A stretch of DNA of 64,000 nucleotides from Pseudomonas entomophila L48 (GCF_000026105.1 NC_008027.1:3300501-3364500); one strand, 5' to 3'. Counted from the first letter of the stretch, positions 52,586 to 61,871 are shown. Translations and numbers: made by a program. Notes: generated by a model from the letters alone, not told the origin.

Positions 52586-53779
52586 TTACTTGGCGGTTGC
52601 GGCTTGTGGCTGGGGGCGGCGCAGGCTGCCCAGGGCATGGGCCAGCAGCCCGAACAGCAGCCCCCAGAACGCCGCCGACAAGCCGAGGAAGGCCACGCCC
52701 GAGGCCGTGACCAGGAAGGTGAACAACCCGGCATCGCGCTCGCCGGGGTCGGCCAGGCTGCGGGTCAGCGCCTCGCTGATCGCGCCGTACAGGGCAAGGC
52801 CGGCGAGCGTGGCCACCAGCGCGGCGGGGAACGCTGCGAACAGCGAAATGAGGGTGGCGCCGGCGATGCCCAGCACCAGGTAAAGCACGCTGCCGGCCAC
52901 TGCAGCCACATAACGGCGGCGTGGTTCTTCATGGGCCTCGCGTCCCGTGCACAAGCTGGCGGTGACCGCCGCCAGGTTCAGGCCATGGCAACCGAACGGC
53001 GCAAGCAAGGCGCCCAGCACCGCGCTGGCACTGATCAAAGGGCTGGCAGGCGTGCCGTAACCGGCGTTGCGCAGCACCGCCATGCCCGGCATGAACTGGC
53101 CGGTCAGCGCCACCAGCACCAGGGGCAAGGCCAGGTTGAGCGTCGCCAGCAGGCTGAACTGCGGCGCGATCCATTGCGCCGAGGCCAGGGCCAGCACCAG
53201 CTCGCCGCCACGGAATTCGCCACTGGCCAGGGTCACCAGCGCACCGACCGCCAGCACCGCCGCCACCGCGTAACGCGGTTGTGCACGACGCATCAGCACA
53301 TAGGTGATGAACATTGCCAGCACCAGCACAGGTTGCACCGGCAATGCACGGAACACTTCGATGCCGAAGCTGAACAGGATCCCGGCCTGCAAGCCGGCGG
53401 CGATGGAGCCCGGTAGCCGGGCGACCAGGCGTTCGAAGGCACCGCTCAGGCCGACCAGCAACAGGATCAGGTTAGCCACCAGGTAAGCGCCCACGGCCTG
53501 CGCCAGGCCCAGTTGCGGCAAGGCGGTGACCAACAGCGCGGAGCCCGGGATCGACCAGGCGATCACCACCGGCGCCCGATAGCGCAGGCTGAGCAGCAGG
53601 CCAAGCAAGCCACTGCCCAGCGACACCGCCCAAACCCACGAGGACAGCTGGGCGTGAGACAGCCCGGCAGCCTCGGCGGCATGGAAGATGATCACCAGGG
53701 GGCCGGCATAGGAGATCAACGTGGCGATGCAGCCGGCGACCACGGCGGACAGGGAGCAGTCCTTGAACAGGGTTTTCAT
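52586..53779 (-). CDS. benE: BenE, benzoate/H+ symporter
   Basis: A 397-residue inner-membrane transporter with about eleven to twelve helices. BenE family features: AVVAGCIATLISYAGPLVIIFHAAEAAGLSH near the start, VVIAWSIPGSALL, RLPGSIAAGLQAGILFSFG, and APFGCHGLNLAAVTASLCTGREAHEEPRRRY. It imports benzoate with protons. It lies between catA and benF, with a repeat (53817-53874) before catA. BenK earlier in the cluster is a second, MFS-type benzoate importer. Confidence 0.9.
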   Translation of the reverse strand: MKTLFKDCSLSAVVAGCIATLISYAGPLVIIFHAAEAAGLSHAQLSSWVWAVSLGSGLLGLLLSLRYRAPVVIAWSIPGSALLVTALPQLGLAQAVGAYLVANLILLLVGLSGAFERLVARLPGSIAAGLQAGILFSFGIEVFRALPVQPVLVLAMFITYVLMRRAQPRYAVAAVLAVGALVTLASGEFRGGELVLALASAQWIAPQFSLLATLNLALPLVLVALTGQFMPGMAVLRNAGYGTPASPLISASAVLGALLAPFGCHGLNLAAVTASLCTGREAHEEPRRRYVAAVAGSVLYLVLGIAGATLISLFAAFPAALVATLAGLALYGAISEALTRSLADPGERDAGLFTFLVTASGVAFLGLSAAFWGLLFGLLAHALGSLRRPQPQAATAK

Positions 53780-53816
53780 GGCAGCTCGCTTCTCGATTGA
53801 ATGGGCAGGATTCCTT

Positions 53817-53874
53817 GTTCGCCGGCAAGCCGGCGCCTACACGAAACCCTGTAGGAGCCGGCTTGCCGGCGAAC
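53817..53874. repeat. Palindromic intergenic repeat (GGCGCCGGCTTGCCGGC type)
   Basis: Arms GTTCGCCGGCAAGCCGGC and GCCGGCTTGCCGGCGAAC, between catA and benE. It may cause partial termination or transcript processing inside the cluster. Confidence 0.85.
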
Positions 53875-53879
53875 CCACC

Positions 53880-54794
53880 TCAAGCCTGTTGCAAGGCGCG
53901 CGGCCGCCCACTGCGCTGCTCGGCCTCGCTGCCCTGCGCCGCCTGCAACTGGAAGTCGAACGTCAGCTCGGCAACACGTCCCTGCTCCCCCTCACGGAAC
54001 ACCACCTCCCCCACCAGCCCGTCACGGGTGGCATAGGCGAAGTCATCCCACAGGTACTGGTCCCCGGCCAGGTTGATCTGGGTGGTCAGGTGCCGGTGCC
54101 CCGGCGCCGAAATGAAGAAGTGGATATGCGCCGGGCGCTGGCCGTGGCGGCCGAGCAAATCCAGGCACTCCTGGGTCGGCCCCTGCGGATCGCAGCCATA
54201 ACCCGACGGCACGATCGAGCGCGCGCGGTAACGACCATCGGCGTCGGTGACAATGCGACGACGCAGGTTGTATTCGGACTGGCTCTGGTCGAAGAACGAG
54301 TAAGTGCCCCGGGTATTGGCATGCCACAGGTCGACGGTGGCGCCTGGCACCGGCTGGCCGCTGGGGTCGAGCACCTGCCCTTCGAGGAACATCACCGTGG
54401 CCACACCGTCTTCGCTGCCATCGTCCATGCGCGCTTCACCCTGGGCGATCGGCGCCCCGGCCACGTACAGCGGGCCTTCGATGGTGCGCGGGGTACCGCC
54501 GGTGAGGCCGGCCTGGTGGTCCTTGGCGTCCTGCAGCAGGTCGAGGAAGTGCTCGATGCCCAGCCCCGCCACCAGCAGCCCGGCCTCGCCGCGCCCGCCG
54601 AGGCGGTTGAGGTAGTCGACGGCGTGCCAGAACTCGTCCTCGCTGACCTCCAGGTCTTCGATCAGCCGCGCGGTGTCCTGCAGCACGCGCTGGATAATGC
54701 GCTTGAGGCGTGGGCTGCCGTTGTCGTTGCCGAAGCCTGCGGCCTGTTCGAAGAACGCTTGCACGTCAGGGGTATGGGAAATCTTCACGGTCAT
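53880..54794 (-). CDS. catA: CatA, catechol 1,2-dioxygenase
   Basis: A 304-residue intradiol dioxygenase that opens catechol to cis,cis-muconate. The Fe(III) ligands are visible: Tyr165 (RGTYSFF), Tyr199 (PSGYGCD), His223 and His225 (RPAHIHF). The N-terminal helical linker domain for dimerisation is present. Length is typical. It is placed after catC in the order catB-catC-catA. In P. putida KT2440 a second catA (catA2) sits at the equivalent place in the ben cluster without catB and catC. Confidence 0.93.
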   Translation of the reverse strand: MTVKISHTPDVQAFFEQAAGFGNDNGSPRLKRIIQRVLQDTARLIEDLEVSEDEFWHAVDYLNRLGGRGEAGLLVAGLGIEHFLDLLQDAKDHQAGLTGGTPRTIEGPLYVAGAPIAQGEARMDDGSEDGVATVMFLEGQVLDPSGQPVPGATVDLWHANTRGTYSFFDQSQSEYNLRRRIVTDADGRYRARSIVPSGYGCDPQGPTQECLDLLGRHGQRPAHIHFFISAPGHRHLTTQINLAGDQYLWDDFAYATRDGLVGEVVFREGEQGRVAELTFDFQLQAAQGSEAEQRSGRPRALQQA

Positions 54795-54830
54795 GATCAG
54801 GTACCTCGTGTTGTTCTTGTCGTGTGGGGT

Positions 54831-55121
54831 TCAGCGGTCGTCGGCGTGGATCGACGAGGGGTGGCGGCACAGGCCGTCGACCTCGATATCCATGTAGGGG
54901 AACAGCGGCAGTTGCATCAGGGTGTCGTGCAGGGCCTCGACGCTGGGCACGTCGAACACGCTGTAGTTGGCGTAGTGCCCGGCGATGCGCCACAGGTGGC
55001 GCCAGGCGCCTTCCTGTTGCAGGCGCTGGGCCAGCGCCTTCTCGTCGGCCTTCAGCTGCGCGGCCTTGGCCGGGTCCATGTCCAGCGGCAGCTTCACGGT
55101 CATCTTCACGTGGAACAGCAT
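54831..55121 (-). CDS. catC: CatC, muconolactone delta-isomerase
   Basis: A 96-residue small ferredoxin-like-fold isomerase that shifts the double bond of muconolactone to give beta-ketoadipate enol-lactone. MLFHVKMTVKLPLDMDPAKAA and the segment WRHLWRIAGHYANYSVFDVPSVEALHDTLMQLPLFPYMDIEV match the family over full length. The start at 55121 has GGAGAG upstream; a longer frame to 55190 comes from the adjoining repeat. It lies between catB and catA. Confidence 0.92.
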   Translation of the reverse strand: MLFHVKMTVKLPLDMDPAKAAQLKADEKALAQRLQQEGAWRHLWRIAGHYANYSVFDVPSVEALHDTLMQLPLFPYMDIEVDGLCRHPSSIHADDR

Positions 55122-55158
55122 GTGTCTCTCCTTGCGTATGTCGTTGATTTGGCGGGGG

Positions 55159-55226
55159 CCGCGAACACCGGCTTGGCCGGTGCCATCCACCGCGTCGTCT
55201 GCATCGCGGCTGAAGCCGCTCCTACA
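55159..55226. repeat. Imperfect palindromic repeat
   Basis: The right arm GCGGCTGAAGCCGCTCCTACA is intact, the left arm (CCGCGAACACCGGC...) is a different or recombined unit. It lies between catB and catC. Confidence 0.6.
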
Positions 55227-55232
55227 GGGGGG

Positions 55233-56357
55233 TCAACAACCGCGGGCGAAGCGCTTCAGTTGCGCCTCGTCCAGGGTCAGGCCCAGGCCGGGCGTGGTCG
55301 GTACATGCAGCTGGAAATCGCGGTACAGCGGCGGTTCGCAGACAATCTCCTCGGTCAACAGCAGCGGCCCGAACAGCTCGGTGCCCCAGGTCAGCTGGCG
55401 CAGGGTGAGGAAGGCGTGGGCCGAGGCCAGGGTGCCGACCGTGCCTTCGAGCATGGTCCCGCCATACAGGGCGATGCCCGCGGCCTCGGCAATCTGCGCG
55501 GTGCGCAGCACGGCGCGGGGGCCGCCGTTCTTGGCGATTTTCAGGGCGAAGATGCTTGCCGCACCAATGGCGGCCAGGCTGAAGGCGTCCTCGACGCTTT
55601 CGATGGACTCGTCGGCCATGATCGGCGCCGGGCTGCGCTGGTTCAGACGGACCTGGCCGGCGCGATTGATCCGCGAAATGGGTTGCTCGATGAGATCGAT
55701 GCCGTTGTCGCCCAGCACCTGGCAGGCGCGGATGGCCTGGGACTCGTCCCAGTACTGGTTGACGTCCACCCGCACGCTGGCGCGCTCGCCCAGCTCGCGC
55801 TTGATCGCCAGCACGTGCCTGAGGTCCTGCTCCAGCGGGTTGGCACCGATTTTCAGCTTGAACACGCGGTGGCGACGCACTTCGAGCATATGCTCGGCCT
55901 CGGCGATGTCCCGCGCGGTGTCTCCACTGGCCAGGGTCCAGGCCACCTCCAGGCTGTCGCGCACCCGCCCGCCCAGCAACTCGCTGACCGGCAGCCCCAG
56001 GCGCTTGCCCTGGGCGTCGAGCAGCGCGCTCTCGATACCGGACTTGGCGAAGGTGTTGCCCTTGGCCAATTTGTCCAGTTTGAGCATCGCGGCGTTGATG
56101 TTGCCCGCCGGCAAGCCGATCAGTGCCGGCGCCAGGTAAGCATCGATATTGGCCTTGATCCCTTCCGGGCTTTCGTAGCCGTACGCCAGGCCACCGATGG
56201 TGGTGGCCTCGCCGATGCCCTCGATGCCGTCGCTGCAGCGCAGGCGGATGATCACCAGGGTCTGCTGTTGCATCGTGTGCATGGCCAGCTTGTGCGGGCG
56301 GATGGTCGGCAGGTCGACGATGATCGCCTCCAGCCGGTCGATGGTCGGGCTTGTCAT
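55233..56357 (-). CDS. catB: CatB, muconate cycloisomerase
   Basis: A 374-residue enolase-superfamily enzyme that lactonises cis,cis-muconate. N-terminal capping domain (about 1-130), then the barrel with VFKLKIGANPLEQDL (catalytic Lys-x-Lys), the metal ligands in VRVDVNQYWDE, LIEQPI and PIMADESIESVED, and IFALKIAKNGG. I chose the ATG at 56357 (MTSPTIDRLEAIIVDLPTIRPHKL), with GGAG 6 bases upstream. The open frame continues far upstream only because of GC-rich composition over benK. Confidence 0.93.
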   Translation of the reverse strand: MTSPTIDRLEAIIVDLPTIRPHKLAMHTMQQQTLVIIRLRCSDGIEGIGEATTIGGLAYGYESPEGIKANIDAYLAPALIGLPAGNINAAMLKLDKLAKGNTFAKSGIESALLDAQGKRLGLPVSELLGGRVRDSLEVAWTLASGDTARDIAEAEHMLEVRRHRVFKLKIGANPLEQDLRHVLAIKRELGERASVRVDVNQYWDESQAIRACQVLGDNGIDLIEQPISRINRAGQVRLNQRSPAPIMADESIESVEDAFSLAAIGAASIFALKIAKNGGPRAVLRTAQIAEAAGIALYGGTMLEGTVGTLASAHAFLTLRQLTWGTELFGPLLLTEEIVCEPPLYRDFQLHVPTTPGLGLTLDEAQLKRFARGC

Positions 56358-56386
56358 GCCAGGCTCCAGTTCAGTCAATGTTCGGT

Positions 56387-57709
56387 TCAGGCCGCCGCGG
56401 CCAGGGCGTGGCGCCGGCCGCTGGCCAGGTGCACGGCCATGGCCAGCGCGGCGACCGCGCCGGGGATGGCGAAGGCGATGAAGTTCAGTTGCAGTGGCAG
56501 GTTGATGCCCATCAGCGCGCCACCGAGCAGCGGGCCGACGATGGCGCCGTTGCGGCCGATGCCGGAGGCCCAGCCCAGCCCGGTGGAGCGCACCGACAGG
56601 CCGTACAGCTGGGCGGCGCCGGCATACAGCAGGATCTGCGTGCCGATGGTGGTGGCGCCGGCGATGAAGATCAGCAGGTACAGCACCGGCATCGGGCTGT
56701 TCACCCCCAGCAGGCTGATCGACAGTGCGGCGGCGAGGAAGAACGCCACCTTGACCTTGACCAGGTTGTAGCGGTCGCCCAGCCAGCCGCCGCAGATCGC
56801 CCCGGCCATGCCGCCGAAATTCAGCACCAGCAGGAACGACAGGCTCGAGCCCAGGCTGTAGCCAGCGTTGGCCATCAGCTTGGGCAGCCATGAGCTCAGT
56901 GCGTAGACCATCAGCAGGCAGCAGAAGAACGCCAGCCACAGGGCCAGGGTGCGCACCGCCAGGCCTTCGCGGAACAGCGCCAGCACCGAGGTGCCCTGGC
57001 CTTTCCTGTCCTGCGCCTGAAGTTGGTCGTCGGCTTGCACGTCGCAGGTCGGATCGAGGCACTTGAGCAGCGCGCGAGCCTCTTGCTGGCGACCCTGGCG
57101 CACCAGGAAGCCGATGGACTCAGGCAGGTAGTAGAGGATCACCGGCAGCAACAGCAAGGGTACGGCGGCGGCGAAGAACATCGACTCCCAGCCAAAGCGC
57201 GGCAGCAGGAAAATGCCGACACCCGCCGAAAGCATGCCGCCCAGCGAATAACCGCTGAACATGATCGCCACCAGGGTGCTGCGCAGACGCTTGGGCGCGT
57301 ATTCGTTCATCAGCGCCACGGCGTTGGGCATCAGCCCGCCGCAGCCCAACCCGGCGAAGAAGCGATAGATACCGAACTCGCTGGGGCTGCTGGCAAAGCC
57401 ATTGAGGATGGTCGCCCCGGAGAACAGCGCGAAGCAGATGGCGATGCCCTTCTTGCGCCCGATACGGTCGGCCAGGCTGCCGAATGCCAGGGCGCCGAAC
57501 ATCATCCCGAACAGCGCGTAGCTGCCCAAGGCGCCGGCCTGCAACGGCGTCAGTCCCCATTCCTTCATGATCACCGGCAGCACCACGCCGTAGATGAACA
57601 GGTCGTAGCCGTCGAAGATCAGCAGCAGGCCGCACCAGGCCATGACCATCCAGTGGAAGGGGGTGAAGCGGGCGTTGTCGATGATCGGGTGGACGTCGAG
57701 TGTTCGCAT
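56387..57709 (-). CDS. benK: BenK, benzoate MFS transporter
   Basis: A 440-residue MFS protein of the aromatic acid:H+ symporter (AAHS) family with twelve helices. Family motifs are FDGYDLFIYGVVLPVIMKEWGLTP in helix 1, GSLADRIGRKKGIAICFALFSG between helices 2 and 3, and the later GDRYNLVKVKVAFF. The length is near BenK of Acinetobacter and Pseudomonas. It imports benzoate. The ATG at 57709 (MRTLDVHPIIDNARFTPFHW) was selected; upstream the frame is a shadow of benD. It lies between benD and catB. Confidence 0.9.
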   Translation of the reverse strand: MRTLDVHPIIDNARFTPFHWMVMAWCGLLLIFDGYDLFIYGVVLPVIMKEWGLTPLQAGALGSYALFGMMFGALAFGSLADRIGRKKGIAICFALFSGATILNGFASSPSEFGIYRFFAGLGCGGLMPNAVALMNEYAPKRLRSTLVAIMFSGYSLGGMLSAGVGIFLLPRFGWESMFFAAAVPLLLLPVILYYLPESIGFLVRQGRQQEARALLKCLDPTCDVQADDQLQAQDRKGQGTSVLALFREGLAVRTLALWLAFFCCLLMVYALSSWLPKLMANAGYSLGSSLSFLLVLNFGGMAGAICGGWLGDRYNLVKVKVAFFLAAALSISLLGVNSPMPVLYLLIFIAGATTIGTQILLYAGAAQLYGLSVRSTGLGWASGIGRNGAIVGPLLGGALMGINLPLQLNFIAFAIPGAVAALAMAVHLASGRRHALAAAA

Positions 57710-57765
57710 GGCATCTGTCTCATTTGTTTTTGTTGTGTGATGAGCAAACCTTGCCGGGGCGGCCT

Positions 57766-58527
57766 TCAGCCGAGGTCGCCGCCGCCCACCGGCAGGGTCA
57801 CGCCGGTGATGTACGAGGCCTCGTCGGAGGCCAGGAAGAGAATCGCGCCGACCTGTTCGTCGAGGCTGCCGTAGCGCTTCATCAGGCTGCTGGACACGGT
57901 CTGGTCGACGATCTGCTGGTACCAGGCCTGCTCTTGCTCGCTCTGTTGGGCTTCGTTGCGGGGGATGCGCCGGGGCGGTGCCTCGGTACCACCCGGGGCG
58001 GTGGCGTTGACGCGGATGCCGCGCCCGGCCGTCTCGAACGCCAGGCACGCGGTGAGCGCGTTGACGCCGCCCTTGGCCGCGCCGTAGGGCACGCGGTTGA
58101 CGCCACGGGTGGCGATGGACGAGACGTTGACGATGGCGCCGCTGCCACGTTCGAGCATGTACGGCAGCGCGGCGTGGCAGCACCACAGGGTGGGGAACAG
58201 CGAGCGGCGCACTTCGGCTTCGATCTGCTCGACTTCGTAGTGTTCGAAGGGCTTGGCCCAGAGGGTGCCGCCGACGTTGTTGACCAGGATGTCGAGGCGG
58301 CCGAAGGTGTCCACCGCGTCGGCCATGACCCGGGCGCAGTCGTCGTGGCGTTCCAGGTCGGCGGTGAGGGTGAGCACGCCCTCGCCGGCCAGTTCGTGGA
58401 CCAGCTCGGAGCGGTCCACCGCCACCACCTGCGCGCCTTCGGCCTTGAGCCGCCAGCACACGGCGCGGCCGATGCCCTGGGCGGCGCCGGTGACCAGGGC
58501 GACCTTGCCTTGGAATCGGTTGTTCAT
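57766..58527 (-). CDS. benD: BenD, benzoate cis-dihydrodiol dehydrogenase
   Basis: A 253-residue SDR that oxidises and decarboxylates 2-hydro-1,2-dihydroxybenzoate to catechol with NAD+. VTGAAQGIGRAV at the N-terminus, Asp in AVDRSELV for NAD, NNVGGTLWAKPF, serine in VSSIATRG and catalytic Y-x3-K in PYGAAKGGV. AGGAG precedes the ATG. A large repeat separates it from benC, while benK starts 56 bases later. Confidence 0.92.
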   Translation of the reverse strand: MNNRFQGKVALVTGAAQGIGRAVCWRLKAEGAQVVAVDRSELVHELAGEGVLTLTADLERHDDCARVMADAVDTFGRLDILVNNVGGTLWAKPFEHYEVEQIEAEVRRSLFPTLWCCHAALPYMLERGSGAIVNVSSIATRGVNRVPYGAAKGGVNALTACLAFETAGRGIRVNATAPGGTEAPPRRIPRNEAQQSEQEQAWYQQIVDQTVSSSLMKRYGSLDEQVGAILFLASDEASYITGVTLPVGGGDLG

Positions 58528-58574
58528 GTCGATCTCCTGTTCGATCCAAAATCGCCGGGAGGGCTACGCCCTCC

Positions 58575-58677
58575 ATCGCGACACAAGGCCGCTCCCACAG
58601 GTACCGCGCTCGGTTCAGGGCACAGGAAAACCTGTGGGAGCGGCCTTGTGTCGCGAAAGGGCCGCAACGCGGCCCCG
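58575..58677. repeat. Palindromic repeat pair (TGTGGGAGCGGCCTTGTGTCGCG type)
   Basis: The left arm TCGCGACACAAGGCCGCTCC-CACAGG is mirrored by CCTGTGGGAGCGGCCTTGTG-TCGCGA, and the trailing GGGCCGC/GCGGCCC can pair too. Located within the ben operon between benC and benD, where it may modulate expression of the dioxygenase relative to downstream genes. Confidence 0.85.
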
Positions 58678-58747
58678 GCGTTCTCGAACTTCATGATTAA
58701 AAAGAGGCCACCCTCACCCGCACGATGCGGGCAGCCCCGTGAAAACC

Positions 58748-59758
58748 TCAGGCCGCCGCGGCGAACTTCTCGAAGTAGAAGTTGACCGGGCTGATGCCCT
58801 GCTCGCGCAGGTACTGGCTGACCGCCTCGACCATCGGCGGCGGCCCGCACAGGTACACGTCCACATCACCGTCGTTGAGGTGGCCCGGCGCGATGTGCTG
58901 GGTCACATACCCCTTCTGCGGGTACTGGCTGTCGGGGTTGGCCACGCAGGCACTGAAGGTGAAATTGGGAATCCGTGCGGCCAGGGCCTGCAGGCGGTCC
59001 AGCTCGACCAGGTCGAAGTCGTTGGTGACGCCATAGATAAGGTGCAACGGATGCGCGCTGCCCTGCTCGGCGATCTTCTCCAGCATCGCGGTGAACGGCG
59101 CCAGGCCGGTGCCACCGGCCAGCAGCAACAGTGGGCGCTGGATCGGGCGCAGGTAGAAACTGCCCAAGGGGCCGGCCAGGCTCATGCTGTCGCCGGCCTT
59201 GGCCAGCCCGGTCAGGAAGCTGCTCATCAGCCCACCTGGCACGTTGCGGATCAGGAAGCTGACCTCGCCATCCTTCTGTAGCGAGCTGAATGAATAGGCG
59301 CGGCTCTGCTCGCTGCCCGGCACTTTCAGGTTGACGTACTGCCCCGGCAGGAACGCCAGCCGGCTCAGCGCCTCGCCCTTGATCGACAAGGCAATGGTGC
59401 TCTCGGACAGCTGGCGTACATCGCTGATGGCTGCCTCGAAGCTGGCCTGTTCGGTCTTGCACACCTGCGACGACGCCGGGATGCGCACCACGCAGTCCGA
59501 TGCGGCGCGCATCTGGCAGGTCAGCACGTAGCCCTCGGCGATCTCGTCCTCGCTCAGGGCGTCCTCGATGAAGTTGTCGCCCAGGTCGTAGCGGCCCGAT
59601 TCGGCTTTGCACTTGCAGGTGCCGCAGGCGCCGTCGCGGCAGTCCAGCGGGATGTTGATGCCTTGGCGGTAGGCGGCGTCGGCCACGGTCTCATGGCCGT
59701 CGGCGTCGATGAAGCGGGTGACCCCGTCTTCGAAGTTCAGTGCGATCTGGAAGCTCAT
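58748..59758 (-). CDS. benC: BenC, benzoate 1,2-dioxygenase reductase
   Basis: A 336-residue electron-transfer protein. N-terminal plant-type [2Fe-2S] domain with Cys40, Cys45, Cys48 (CRDGACGTC) and Cys81 (VLTCQ). The FAD domain has RAYSFSS, and the NADH domain has LLLAGGTGLAPFTAML and VYLCGPPPMVEAV. It passes electrons from NADH to the BenAB oxygenase. The start at 59758 (MSFQIALNFEDGVTRF) is the family start. It lies between benB and benD. Confidence 0.93.
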   Translation of the reverse strand: MSFQIALNFEDGVTRFIDADGHETVADAAYRQGINIPLDCRDGACGTCKCKAESGRYDLGDNFIEDALSEDEIAEGYVLTCQMRAASDCVVRIPASSQVCKTEQASFEAAISDVRQLSESTIALSIKGEALSRLAFLPGQYVNLKVPGSEQSRAYSFSSLQKDGEVSFLIRNVPGGLMSSFLTGLAKAGDSMSLAGPLGSFYLRPIQRPLLLLAGGTGLAPFTAMLEKIAEQGSAHPLHLIYGVTNDFDLVELDRLQALAARIPNFTFSACVANPDSQYPQKGYVTQHIAPGHLNDGDVDVYLCGPPPMVEAVSQYLREQGISPVNFYFEKFAAAA

Positions 59759-59824
59759 GTTGCACCTCGCGGGCGAGCCTGCCCGCGGCGCGCCGCAGGG
59801 CACGCCGACAGGCTCGGCCTTGGA

Positions 59825-60310
59825 TCAGATGTGGTAGATGTCGATGACCTGGCGCACGTAGTCGTTCTTCAGCACCACCTTCTTGGCCTTGATCAACGGC
59901 TGCTCGCCGCGCAGGTCGAGGGTGTAGAAACTGGTGCCGAAGTAGCTGTCGGTGGTCTTGTAGCGAAAGCTCAGGGTGTGCCAGTTGAAGCGCACCTGGC
60001 AGGTGCCCTCGCCCACCTCGACGACCTCGATGTTGCTGAGGTTGTGCGAGGTGCGGGTGTCCGGCACGGTGGCGCTGGAGCGCTCGGTCTTGATGCGGAA
60101 CACCCGGTCTTCCAGGCCGCCACGGTTGCCGTACCAGATCAGCGAGATCTCGCTTTGCGGGTCTTCGGTCAGCGTGTCGTCGTCATCCCATGACGGCATC
60201 CAGAACGTCGCGTCACTGGCGTACAGCTCCAGCCACTGGTCCCACTGCGCATCGTCCAGATAGCGCGCCTCGCGGTAGAGGAAGTCGCGCACGGTGTCAT
60301 GCAGGCTCAT
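59825..60310 (-). CDS. benB: BenB, benzoate 1,2-dioxygenase beta subunit
   Basis: A 161-residue small subunit with the cone-shaped NTF2-like fold of ring-hydroxylating dioxygenases. Family stretches are [64 protein letters not shown] and [11 protein letters not shown]. It supports the alpha3beta3 hexamer; catalysis is in BenA. The start overlaps the benA stop by 4 bases (ATGA). Confidence 0.93.
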   Translation of the reverse strand: MSLHDTVRDFLYREARYLDDAQWDQWLELYASDATFWMPSWDDDDTLTEDPQSEISLIWYGNRGGLEDRVFRIKTERSSATVPDTRTSHNLSNIEVVEVGEGTCQVRFNWHTLSFRYKTTDSYFGTSFYTLDLRGEQPLIKAKKVVLKNDYVRQVIDIYHI

Positions 60311-61665
60311 TGCACGGCCTCCACGGGGATCAGTCGGGTTTCCTGTTCCAGGGCCTTGAGCATGGTGTCCTGCCAGTACTTGTGCTGCAGCACGAACAGC
60401 CCTTCGTCCTCGGTGCGCACGCCCGACAGCAGCGGCTTGAGCGCGATCTCGCGGGCCGCCTCGTCGGCGCCTTCGATCCAGTGCTGCGCGCCGCGGGACA
60501 TGTCGTTCCAGCCGGTGCCGCCACCATAGCCGGTCTGGCACGAGCGGAACTCCTCCAGGTCGTCCGGGGTGGCCATGCCGCTGACGTTGAAGAAGTCCTC
60601 GTACTGGCGGATACGGCTGGCCCGGGCCTCGGGGCTCTCGCCCTTGGGCGCGATGCAGTAGATGGTGATCTCGGTCTTGTTCACCGAGATCGGCCGGGCG
60701 ATGCGGATCTGCGAACTGAACTGGTCCATCAGGTACACGTTCGGGTACAGGCACAAATTGCGCGAGTTGCCGATCATCCAGTCGGCGCGGGCCTGGCCGA
60801 AATCGGCGGCCAGTTGCTCGCGGTGCTCGTAGGCCGGGCGATCCTCGGGGTTGGCCCAGCGGGTCCACAACAACAGATGGCCGTGGTCGAAGGAGTAGAA
60901 GCCGCCGCCCTGCTTGGCCCAGCCACCGGCGCTCATGGTCTTGATCTCGTCGCCCGCCTCGCGCTGTTTGCGCTGGTTCTGGGTGGCGGCGTAGTTCCAG
61001 TGCACGGAGCTGACGTGGTAGCCGTCGGCGCCGTTCTCGGCGGTGAGTTTCCAGTTGCCTTCGTAGATGTACGAGCTGGCGCCGCGCAGCACTTCCAGGC
61101 CTTCGGGGGACTGATCGACGATCATGTCGATGATCTTCGCCGACTCGCCCAGGTGCTCGACCAGCGGTTTCACATCCGCGTTGAGGCTGCCGAACAGGAA
61201 GCCCCGGTACGACTCGAAGCGGGCGACCTTGGTCAGGTCGTGGGAGCCGTCGCAGTTGAAGCTGTCGGGGTAGCCGGCGTTGCTCGGGTCCTTGACCTTG
61301 AGCAGCTTGCCGCTGTTGTTGAAGGTCCAGCCGTGGAACGGGCAGGTGTAGCTGGCGCGGTTGCCGCGCTTGTGCCGGCAGAGCATGGCGCCGCGGTGGC
61401 TGCAGGCGTTGAGGAAGGCATTGAGCACCCCGTCCTTGTTGCGCGCGATGAAGATCGGCTGGCGCCCCATGGTCAGGGTGAGGAAGTCGTTGTTCTCGGG
61501 GATCTGGCTTTCGTGGGCCAGGTAGATCCAGTTGCCCTCGAAGATGTGTTTCATCTCCAGGTCGAACAGGCGCGGGTCGGTGAACATCTCCCGCTTGCAG
61601 CGATAGACGCCCTTCTCCCGGTCATCCTCGAGCAAGGCGTTGAGATAGTCGAATCCCAGGGACAT
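60307..61665 (-). CDS. benA: BenA, benzoate 1,2-dioxygenase alpha subunit
   Basis: A 452-residue catalytic subunit. The Rieske cluster ligands are Cys88/His90 (ACSHRGA) and Cys108/His111 (CPFHGW). The mononuclear iron site is [15 protein letters not shown] with Asp214, His217 and His222. It adds O2 to benzoate to give the cis-1,2-dihydrodiol. I chose the ATG at 61665 ([14 protein letters not shown]), because GGAGG lies 8 bases upstream and homologues start there; an ATG five codons earlier is in frame. First gene of the ben-cat cluster, under a Pm-like promoter. Confidence 0.94.
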   Translation of the reverse strand: MSLGFDYLNALLEDDREKGVYRCKREMFTDPRLFDLEMKHIFEGNWIYLAHESQIPENNDFLTLTMGRQPIFIARNKDGVLNAFLNACSHRGAMLCRHKRGNRASYTCPFHGWTFNNSGKLLKVKDPSNAGYPDSFNCDGSHDLTKVARFESYRGFLFGSLNADVKPLVEHLGESAKIIDMIVDQSPEGLEVLRGASSYIYEGNWKLTAENGADGYHVSSVHWNYAATQNQRKQREAGDEIKTMSAGGWAKQGGGFYSFDHGHLLLWTRWANPEDRPAYEHREQLAADFGQARADWMIGNSRNLCLYPNVYLMDQFSSQIRIARPISVNKTEITIYCIAPKGESPEARASRIRQYEDFFNVSGMATPDDLEEFRSCQTGYGGGTGWNDMSRGAQHWIEGADEAAREIALKPLLSGVRTEDEGLFVLQHKYWQDTMLKALEQETRLIPVEAVQ

Positions 61666-61701
61666 GGCCAGGGCCTCCATTGTTATTGTTCAGGCCGGGT
61701 C

Positions 61702-61764
61702 AGGTTAGGTCCGTGGGTGCAGCGCCGATATCCGGATCGTGCAGAGTGCTATCCGTTTTGTGCA
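61702..61764 (-). promoter_or_regulatory. benA promoter with two XylS/BenR half-sites
   Basis: On the minus strand, TGCACAAAACGGATA (61764-61750) and TGCACGATCCGGATA (61743-61729) are direct repeats with the form TGCA-N6-GGNTA, 21 bases apart. Twenty-one bases after the second comes TAACCT (61707-61702) as a -10-like element. Half-site consensus, period and distance all match the Pm promoter activated by XylS and BenR. Strong evidence that an AraC-family BenR controls this operon. Confidence 0.85.
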
Positions 61765-61782
61765 GCCAGACGCCGATCAACC

Positions 61783-61871
61783 TGTAGGAGCCAGCCTTGC
61801 TGGCGAACCCAAGGCGCCGCCGTGCCTGCAGACACCGCGCGGCCCGGTTCGCCAGCAAGCTGGCTCCTACA
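61783..61871. repeat. Palindromic intergenic repeat (AGCCAGCTTGCTGG type)
   Basis: Arms TGTAGGAGCCAGCCTTGCTGG and CCAGCAAGCTGGCTCCTACA, between the divergent ben promoter and the DAHP synthase leader. Confidence 0.85.

Noticed and set aside
55233..57062. A single 609-codon frame including catB
   Set aside because: The first 235 codons overlap benK in another frame. Homologues and a GGAG site place the true start at 56357.
56387..58576. A 729-codon frame including benK
   Set aside because: The upstream part is a shadow of benD; benK starts at 57709 by similarity.
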